This document shows positions 56,135 to 64,000 of a stretch of 64,000 nucleotides of DNA, one piece after another. Position 1 is the stretch's first letter. Each line of letters opens with the position of its first letter. A program made the translations under genes and the position numbers. Source of the DNA: Globodera rostochiensis (Eukaryota > Nematoda > Chromadorea > Rhabditida > Heteroderidae); the NCBI GenBank assembly GCA_018350325.1, contig JAEVLN010000027.1, positions 124,001 to 188,000 on the forward strand, in the 5' to 3' direction. The notes beneath the pieces were generated by a model, which was given only the letters and a program-made list of their open reading frames with translations, did not search any database and had not been told where the DNA came from.

Positions 56135-56169
56135 CCCATTCCAAATTTTATTTATTTATTTTTATTTTT

Positions 56170-59073
56170 ATGGACAAAAATTCTGAGAATACACAAGAGC
56201 AGCAGCTTAACGAGCCAAACGAGCGAATTTTTGTTTTGGAAAAGAAGTGTAAGCAGTTGGAGGAGATCAACGCCATATTTTGTGACGAGGACGAGCAACG
56301 GTGTAATCAAATTGACGCGATTGAAAAGGAAAACAGAGAGTTGAAAAAGGACAACGCCTTTAAGGTGGGGAGGGAGGGGGGGGGGGAGTTTGGTTAAGAA
56401 AAATGTCGTAAAATTTAATAAATTTTGTTTGCATTTATACTAGTAGTACGGGACAGGGATGGTGTATACCCAGGGATGGTTCAGAATTTTGATTTTCGTT
56501 GAGGCGTCGGGATTCCGATGGCGGGAGAGTTTTTTTTTAAATTTTTATTTATTTTTGGGTAGGTCTATCTCAATTTTAGAAAGAAACATTTTTTTTTGTT
56601 TGGTTTGGCTTTTTTATTTCATTAAAATTTGAATGAAAAATTTTGCGTTTTGGGCACTATTTTTTTAAATTTTTTAACCCAGTTTAAGGAGCAATTAAAT
56701 TTTTTTACATTTTCAGGCCAAACAAATTCAGCAGGAGCGGGAGGAAAATAAGCAACTGAAAGAAGCACTTGAAAAAGAACAGAAAAAGGCAGAGGAAATG
56801 CGCAGTGCGGTTCGAATCGGCTTCAAAGCCAGTCGCATGAAGGTGGGTGGGGCTGTTGTGATTCGACCGGATTCCGGGAATAAAACAATCACAAAATTTT
56901 AGAAAAACAGGTATTTTTGTTGAAAGAAATGTAAATTCCCAAGAATTTTGAAAAAATTTTGATGGAATTTGTAGGTATGTTATATTTGGTCCAAAACCTG
57001 AATCAATTTTCTGTTGAATGGGTTTTTTAGGAATAAAATTCTGCATTTTGTATTATTTTTGTCTATTTCAGTCTCCTTCCGGTGCCAGTACGGCTTCGTC
57101 TTGCTCCCGCTCGTCGTCGTCGACCGCCGGGTTCGCTTCTCCGGTGCATTCTCTTGCCGCTGCCGCCTCTTCGTTTGGAAAACACAAAATTTCTGGAGAT
57201 TTATGGTCACCGTCATTTACCCCAGTGGGTGCTTTTGTAATTTTTAAGATTCTTGACCAATTTTTTAAGAGCGTTTTCATTCAAAAAAATGTTATTTTTT
57301 ATTGTATAATTAACAAATAAGCGTTGAATAAACAAATTGGAAATTCCTTTAAAAAAATTTTAGGTGTAGGGAGGCATACAAAAAATTTCAATTGTTTTTT
57401 TTGTTTGCAGAAACAGAACAGCAACACGAGCAGCATCGTGTCGTTCAGCAGCAACAAAAACACCTCTACTCTCTGCTCCTCCAGCTCTTCTCAGCGGTTG
57501 GACGATGAAGGTGGTGGGGTCGTTCGTTCGTTCGCGTTGCGAATTTTTTTTTCTTTTGTTTCACTTTTGAATATTTAATAGAAATTGGACTTGGGATTTA
57601 TAAATGGCAAAAGTCTTTTCTGAATTTCTCTCCCCGGCACTGCGCCCGGATAAAAATTAGAAATTTTTGCGAACTTCTAAAATTCGTAATGCTTGCATTT
57701 TTAATTTAAGACTGTAATCTGGGAAACCAGCTCCGCGCATTCATCGACGTCGAGCAGTTCAGCAGCAACGGCGAACAGAGGGAGAAGGACAGTGACGTTT
57801 TTGGTGAGTAGGCTCCCAAACAAAAAAAATTTGGAATTAACCACCTGCTGCTTTCCTTCTCCATGTCAATTTTTTTCTTGGCGTTTTGAAACTCACTGAA
57901 AACTTTCTTTTGTTTCGGCAGATGTCAACATCGAGGAAGGACGTGATTCGGGCAATTTCTCTGATCAGGATCAGCAAGGCGTGTCGGGGGAGGTGTTTAA
58001 TGTTCCGGCTGTTGGAAAATTTGACGGAATGTCCTTGGCGGAAGAGCTGATGTTGGCGGAGCAACACCAGCAGCAGAACAACGTGGAAGAGCCGGTGTTG
58101 GCGGTGCAGCACCAGCAACAGAACAACGTGGAAGAGCCGGTGTTGGCGGTGCAGCACCAGCAACAGAACAACGTGGAAGAGCCGGTGTTGGCGGTGCAGC
58201 ACCAGCAACAGAACAACGTGGAAGCGCTGTTGGCGGTGCAGTACCAGCAGCAGAACATCGTGGAAGAGCCGGAGTTGGCTGTGCAGCACCAGCTGCAGAA
58301 CAACATGAATGAGCTGCTGGAGTTGGCAGAGTGGCACCAGCAGCAGAACAACGTGGAAGCGGAGTTAGCGGTGCAGCATCAGCAGCAGAACAACATAGAC
58401 GAGCAGGAGTTGGCGGAGCAGCAGAACAACAACAGGTGGGGTAGCAAATGCCTGATACACGACAACCAAATGTGGCTTGATCCCAAAAATTTTCATAGTG
58501 ACCCGGGGCATTGATGACTTGACCGGAGTCCAGGCGCCGCCGAGAAAATTTTGACTCAATTTGTTAAGGGATTTGCAACCAAAATTCTCTTACGACCCCC
58601 TTCACTTGTTCGCCCTTCCCTCTTTTTTTCTCTTTCTTTTTTATGATCGGCTCCAGTCCCGACCCCGGTCGGTACGACACCCCCCCCCCCCCCCCCCCCT
58701 CCCCCTCTATATTTTGGGCTCGGTACGAACGATGGGGAGGGGGGTCGACCCCCCACTATTTAAGCTGTCTCTCACTCCCGCTTCCTTCCACTTTGACTCG
58801 ATTTTATTGATTTTATTTTTTTTTAGTAACACCCCCCGCGGTGCTCGTCCTCGTCTTCATTTCTTTCTGCTACTGCTTCTCTTCGTTCTCGTTGTGGTGG
58901 TGTTCGTTCTCATTGTGGTGCTGCCCAGTGTCCTGCGCGGTCAACTTGTCATGCGGATCCCCGTCTTCTTTGCCAGTTGGCTGCGTGAACACATGCTGCG
59001 CGGCACCAATGTTGTGGTGCACACGGAAGTGATGTGGCACAGTAACGGATTATTCGGCGGCGGGGATTATTGA
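56170..59073 (+). CDS. unrecognised coiled-coil protein with C-terminal membrane helix (7 exons)
   Basis: Exons 56170-56364, 56717-56842, 57072-57224, 57411-57510, 57711-57803, 57922-58435 and 58827-59073 join in phase to 475 codons. Residues 1-107 are a charged coiled coil (VLEKKCKQLEEINAIF; ENKQLKEALEKEQKKAEEMR). Ser-rich exons 3 and 4 follow (exon 4: KQNSNTSS...RLDDE), then an acidic stretch (NIEEGRDSGNFSDQD) and MSLAEELMLAEQ leading into about eight Gln-rich 13-15 residue repeats (LAVQHQQQNNVEEPV). Residues about 405-427 form one hydrophobic helix (LLLLLFVLVVVVFVLIVVL), followed by a tail of about 48 residues. The topology suits a C-terminally anchored membrane or organelle protein. The tail lacks the PPPX end of KASH proteins. 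The family was not recognised. Confidence 0.72.
58040..58430 (+). repeat. coding minisatellite (39-51 bp units) in the coiled-coil gene
   Basis: Units of GAGTTGGCGGTGCAGCACCA + GCAGCAGAACAACGTG encode (EE)xxLAVQHQQQNNV. Three central units are identical and the outer ones are diverged. The length is kept in frame. Confidence 0.85.
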
Positions 59074-59408
59074 GACTCATCGGGATGGCGTTTATTGTCC
59101 ATTTGGCACTTTGCATAATTTGTACACATTGTCATATTCTCCAAGCCCTGCGTGGGCGTATTGTCAATTCTCGGCATTTTTTACATAATTTATACATTTT
59201 TTGTCATCCATATCATCATTCAAAGCTCTCACGTTTATAAAATACAACAAAAAATTCCACAATATTTAAAATTTAAAAAGGCGAACAACAAAACAAACAA
59301 AAAACGGCTGACGAATAAGAATGGTCGGTACAGAAAAACAACACAGAAAAAATGGGGCGCACCAAAAAGTATTTTTTCGTTTTGTTTGAAAATGATCGAT
59401 CGAAGCGA
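59074..59408. other. tail-to-tail intergenic spacer
   Basis: The coiled-coil gene (+) and SSU72 (-) end here. The DNA is AT-rich with AAACAAAC runs and should hold both 3' UTRs; no repeat was recognised. Confidence 0.4.
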
Positions 59409-61717
59409 TCAGTAGAAACAAATTGTGTGCAGCAAATTGCGCTCCGGATTGTTCGCTTCAAACTCGGACAGCACCTCGTCAAGTTCGTTATCCAAATCGT
59501 CACAGTCCTCCAACTGAAAATGGCAACAAAAAAATATTTACACTGAAAATTTATAGTTTTTAGAATTTAAAGAGACCCGACTGTCCAAGTGCCGCCGAAA
59601 AAGTGTTTTTTTCTGAGGGGGGGGGAGGGTGGTGAGCAAATTTTTTTGAAAACATTCCTTAGTAATTTGAGCTAATTTTAAAATTCTTCTGACTTATCAG
59701 GTCTCCCTCCCCTCCGGCCATTGATTCCAAAAAGGGTGATTTTAAGACCGAAAACACCAAAATGTTACTCTTTTAGGGTGTTTAGAAAATTGGTGCTCTT
59801 AACAGAAAATGCCCAATCAGCTTCAAGGGTCCGGGTCCCAGCCATCTCTGACAAATGAGAGATTTCAATCAATGGGTGGCTTAATTTTAATTTCAATGTT
59901 TTTAAGATTTTAGGAAATTCCTCGTCCCAATCCATGCCAGAAGCTAAACCGGAAAATTTCGGCCTTTTTTTTATACCTGAAGTCCGTCTTCACGGCCTTA
60001 ACTCGGCCCAAAGGAACGGGACTCCCGAAATTTACAGGATTTTTTGAGCCCGGCAACCGTTCCCGGTCCAACCCGGGATTTCGGTTCCGAGATTTATTGA
60101 AATGCCGGGACTCCAAATGTCAGTCTAGGCTCATAAAATTCATTAAAAACTGCGCAGCGCGTTAAGCAAGTCTGGAGCATTTTCGGGGTTTCTATCAAAA
60201 ATTTCCGACTTTCCCAAGAATTTTGTTTGAATTTTCCATCCCCTCCCCCCCAACGAACAAAAACCTTTTTGCACAGCTCCACCACATGCAATGCGCCGAT
60301 GGTGGCCTCCTCGTGGTTGTCCTGGATGTCAAAGTTGATAACGTGCACACTTTCGCCGGTGATCGACTCGCGCGTCTGCATAAATTCGACAATCTAAAAA
60401 TGACAAATTAAACAAAAAAAAGTTGCTGAACTTGAATGTTGGCAAAGAAAGCCTACAATTTTACATCCACGCCCTCCGCCTCACCCTCAAAAAAGAATTT
60501 TTGGTTTTCGCATTTTGGTGGGGGGGGGGGCATTTTAGACTTTGCACTTTTTATAATACATAAGGCTTTAATTATCCAAAAAAATCTAGACCAAAGAAAA
60601 AAATCCCCAAAAAAATGTCCCGCCATCCCGGTTCAATGGCGGGCGAGGGGCCAATTTCCGGCACGTTCAAATTGACTGGGATTCGGGCCCGGGAGTTGCT
60701 CCTCAAAATTTTTTCGACACGAACAGAACCCCCTAAAATACCAAGAAATTCAAAGTCTGGGCTTTACCAGGTCGGGGAAAAAAATCGTTTTTGCAAATTC
60801 GCCCCAAACCTGGTCATAGACGCGCTCTTCCAGGCAAATGATGACACAGAATTTATCCTTGCAATTTTGGAATTTTTGCGGGAATTTTCTTAAAAATTTT
60901 TTTTAGAGGCAAAAAATAAACCAAAAAAAAAACACAAACTTTATCCGTCGATTCCTGTCCAACATGTTCAAGAGGCCATTTTGTGTGTATCTTAAACAGC
61001 AAAGTTTCAATTATTCCGCATCATTTTTTTTTTTTGCTAAAAATTCTTTTTTGATTTTTTTTGTAACAATTTTTTTCAGGTGTCAATTCGCCGATTACTC
61101 GAATCCAAAATTTGAATTTGAAAAAAAACTGTGTGCAAATGTGTGCTTAACGCGTAAGTCCATAAAATTTTATGTTTTTTTTTCTTGTCGTGAACCCCCA
61201 AAAACGATGGATTTTTTCCAAAAACAATCCAAAATGTTAAAAACTCAGATTTTTCAGTTCCCTTCTGTCAGCTCACAATTTTACGTCCTTGTCCTTCAAA
61301 TCCTGCAAAATCTGTTCATAAGTGGTGGAGTCGAACTCGTAAATATTCGGCTTGTCCACGCTTGGACCCGGCAGTTTCACGTAGTTGCCGGAGCCAAAGC
61401 TTTGCACATCGAAACCGCGTTTTCTGAAAAAAAAGCATTTATCAAACAATTTTATACGAAAATCTAACGCTTTTTTTTGACCCAAAAATGTGCAATCTTA
61501 CACACATTTTATGCAAAATTTTAAATACATTACTCAAAAATTACATACATTTCTTATCTCATAAGCAAAAAACGGATTTACGCGATTTACATAGCCTTTT
61601 TCTTTTTTTTCCTGATAAAACGAACTGCAAGAAAAAATGTGCCTCCATGCTGCGGTTCATGTTAGACGAGCAACTGACGGCAAAACGAAGTTTGCCGGTG
61701 GACCGAATGTTCATCAT
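59409..61717 (-). CDS. SSU72: SSU72 RNA polymerase II CTD phosphatase (6 exons)
   Basis: Exons 61717-61626, 61423-61277, 61145-61092, 60888-60810, 60393-60265 and 59513-59409 give 201 codons against 194 in human. The CX5R catalytic loop is CSSNMNR (residues 16-22), within SCSSNMNRSMEAH. Other family blocks are KRGFDVQSFGSGNYVKLPGP, DKPNIYEF, FQNCKDKF, EERVYDQ, FDIQDNHEEAT (with the catalytic-region Asp) and the C-terminal LLHTICFY. The enzyme removes phosphate from Ser5 and Ser7 of the polymerase II CTD and works with 3'-end processing factors in the nucleus. Intron 3 (61091-60889) seems to use a GC donor (CG|GCGAAT), chosen because it restores phase and the family length. The start could be either of two adjacent ATG codons (61717, 61714). 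Confidence 0.93.
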
Positions 61718-61872
61718 TTTTTTTTTTAAACAGAGGCAAAATGAAAGGGAATAAATAGAGGAACATATTTGTGACCGGCCAAAATGGTGGGATACGGGGG
61801 GGGGGGATTATAAAAATAATTCGAGCCTCGGGTCGAGAACACCCGCCGGCCGATGAAAGGAATTGGCAGGAT

Positions 61873-62399
61873 GACATTTCATATACGCGACATTTCATAT
61901 ACTAAGCAAAAAAACGACATTTCATATACTAACCCAAAATACGACACTTCATATACGCGACATTTCATATACTAAGCAAAAAAACGACATTTCATATACT
62001 AACCCAAAATACGACACTTCGTATACGCGCTCCGGACCCCTTCAAATGCTTTCAGTTTTAACTCACATGTGGTGAGATGTACAAAATGTTGAACGTAAAT
62101 AAGAAAAACGGAAATAATTCATTCAGGCGAAAAATACAAGCAATTTGAACACGATTAAGTTTTTTTGTTTTGATAAAAAATACGAGTACTGTTCCAAACT
62201 GAACTCTAGCCGGCCTAATAGGGTTAGGAAAGCCGACTTGTAGGCAGGCTTTTTCTAAGATTAAATATCATTTTTTTGCTTCGTATATGAAATGTCGCGT
62301 ATATGAAGTGTCGTATTTTGGGTTAGTATATGAAATGTCGTTTTTTAGCTTAGTATATGAAATGTCGCGTATATGAAGTGTCGCGTATATGAAATGTCG
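61873..62399. mobile_element. foldback element with GACATTTCATATAC repeat arms
   Basis: The left arm (61873-62030) is built of GACATTTCATATACGC, CATTTCATATACTAAGC and CACTTCATATACGC units. The right arm (62281-62399) is the inverse (GCGTATATGAAATGTC etc.). The loop (62031-62280) is AT-rich without a coding frame. The outer ends are abrupt, but no clear target duplication was found. Confidence 0.78.
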
Positions 62400-62529
62400 G
62401 CGCCCCAAGGAATTTTTACAAAAATTATAATAAATTTTTATGAAAGAAAATCATTAAAACTTTTTAACACTAATTTATAAAAGCAAATACATATGGGTAA
62501 ATATCGCGTCCGGACAAGTCGGCTACGGA

Positions 62530-62960
62530 CGTTTTTTTGTTACAACTTTTTTCAGCATAAAGTTAGAACCTGAAAAGCAGTTCGTCTCCTATAAACTCGC
62601 CCTTTCCTGTCCTAACTTTGGTTATGCTCAAGATAGCTAGTCGTAATTAGTATCAATCGAAAGCTCTATTACAAAAGAAAGCTAATCATTTGGAGTAGTA
62701 TGAAAAAAGTTGAAACAAAAAAAAGTCGCCAGTAGCCGAGTCAGCACCACGCCGTATATGGATCATAGGGTCCAGATTCAAAATCGAACGAAATATATAT
62801 CTATCGACTCCTCTCGGTCTGCAATGTAAGAATCCGAAAAAAATTTTGTTGGGCAACCATTCCCTGAAGAGTTACAGACCCGGGACTGAAATGTCTTTTG
62901 ACTGGGGACTCAGTTGTCCACTGATTCAAAAAATGGGAAAAATCACTCATATAGGCTTTC
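62530..62960. repeat. decayed hairpin and second copy of the 27965-28125 dispersed repeat
   Basis: CAACTTTTTTCAGCATAAAG and GAAAAAAGTTGAAAC mark a hairpin-like unit at about 62530-62715. ATCGACTCCTCTC, GGACTGAAATGTC and GGGACTCAGTTGTCCACTG at 62785-62935 match the 28-kb copy in the same order. Confidence 0.45.
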
Positions 62961-63193
62961 AAAATTACGACTTTGTCGATTGAAAATAAAAATTGAGAAT
63001 TTAAAGCAGAGTGCGTAACTGTCCTTATTTATAAGATTTGTCCTTATTTGAGGGGTGCCAATCTTATAAATATTAAATGTCCTTATTTATAAGATTTGTT
63101 CTGTTTTGAGGCCTCCGTCCTTATTTTGATCAATTTTTAAAATTAGAAAATTTCGAAGCGAATTGGACCAATTTTCATTATAAATTGGGGAGG

Positions 63194-64000
63194 CCCAACT
63201 GAGTCTGGGCCAACTGAGTCTCGACTTAGTCTGACCAACTGAGTCTGGTGGCCAACTGAGTCTGGCCAACTGAGTCTGGTTGGCAGGAAAAAATTTTTGA
63301 ACTTAAATTTTGTAAAATAAAAAGACAAGAAACATATACTAAAAAAAAAATAAAGAAACATATACTAAAAAAATATGTTTCTTAAACAAAAATGTTAATG
63401 GTGTCTTATATAGGTCCCCGAATTTTAAAAAAAAATCAGTATTATGTAATTCTGAGAAGTGCTCCGGGGTTATCGAGAACGGAGATCACGAATATGACAT
63501 CAGATTTATCATTTGACATCATCCAATCTATGATTTCAACATTTATGATTTTTTGAATAATTTCTATTTGTTATCCGTTTTTACATTAATAGGCTTAGGC
63601 CTAAGCCTAACAAACCCCAAGCCAGTGGCATAGGCCTAAGCCTAACAAACCCCAAGCCAGTGGCATAGGCCTAAGCCTAACAAACCCCAAGCCAGTGGCA
63701 TAGGCCTAAGCCTAAGGAACCCCAGGTATCATTTTTTGGGCGACGACCAATATGCCATGCAGAATCAAAACCTTGAAAGAATAACCGATTTTCTTGCCTT
63801 CCAAAAATTATCACATGAAGAATGAATCAATGATTGTTTTATTAGTTTTTGTTGTTGAATATGTTAATGTCTGTTTGCTTTAATTTTTGTTTAAGAAAGT
63901 TATATATTTTTCGAATAAGCTGCCTGAATTTTAATTTTTATGCCGCTCAAAAACTTTTTTTCTGCCAACCAGACTCAGTTGGCCACCAGACTCAGTTGGC
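63194..64000. mobile_element. foldback element with CCAACTGAGTCTGG arms and telomere-like loop, cut by the window end
   Basis: The left arm (63194-63300) has five or more units of CCAACTGAGTCTGG(TGG). From about 63957 the inverse (CCAGACTCAGTTGGCCACC) begins and runs off the window. The inner flanks TGGCAGGAAAAAATTTTTGA and TTTTTTTCTGCCA also match inversely. The loop holds the GCCTAA-rich repeat at 63590-63722. Confidence 0.7.
63590..63722. repeat. 35-bp tandem repeat containing TTAGGC/GCCTAA telomere-like motifs
   Basis: AGGCCTAAGCCTAA recurs at about 63597, 63632, 63667 and 63702, separated by CAAACCCCAAGCCAGTGGCA. The first unit is preceded by AGGCTT, so TTAGGC and GCCTAA meet head to head (AGGCTTAGGCCTAAGCC). 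Confidence 0.8.

Noticed and set aside
56980..57280. Minus-strand frames opposite the coiled-coil gene
   Set aside because: The plus-strand exon 57072-57224 has good acceptor and donor sites and matching phase.

Overview
This is eukaryotic DNA, most likely from a nematode. Genes are split by many introns, most of them 40-800 bp with T-rich ...TTTCAG acceptors. Several start codons lie a few bases after an isolated acceptor, which is what spliced-leader trans-splicing looks like. The nematode telomere hexamer TTAGGC (as GCCTAA) occurs at two internal sites. All exon models were built by hand from reading frame, splice phase and recalled family sequences; no alignment or transcript was available.

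Seven genes can be read. (1) 3667-7058 (+): a homeodomain protein with an N-terminal coiled coil and two protein-coding minisatellites. (2) 16540-19448 (+): a FAM43-type PID/PTB adaptor. (3) 25975-22734 (-): an unrecognised low-complexity protein. (4) 49046-42923 (-): the MTMR9/mtm-9 pseudophosphatase. (5) 55006-49612 (-): an RSF1/CECR2-like DDT-WHIM chromatin protein. (6) 56170-59073 (+): an unrecognised coiled-coil protein with a C-terminal membrane helix. (7) 61717-59409 (-): the SSU72 CTD phosphatase. Genes 5 and 4 are on the same strand 565 bp apart. Genes 5 and 6 are head to head; genes 6 and 7 are tail to tail. No shared pathway links the seven genes.

The remaining roughly two thirds is gene-poor and densely repetitive: 1-3.6 kb, 7-16.5 kb, 19.5-22.7 kb, 26-42.9 kb and 61.7-64 kb. 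It holds short hAT-like elements with 8-bp target duplications, tRNA-derived SINE-like units, many minisatellites (24-93 bp units), a 1.1-kb polypurine tract followed by a polypyrimidine tract, and hairpin elements whose arms are themselves minisatellites.

The most unusual signals are: (a) foldback elements with minisatellite arms, two of which carry TTAGGC-type telomeric sequence in the loop; (b) a shared internal core carried by elements with different termini; (c) an array that repeats a 5' splice-site sequence about 13 times beside the real donor; (d) minisatellites inside the coding sequence of a homeobox gene, with a related array in its intron.
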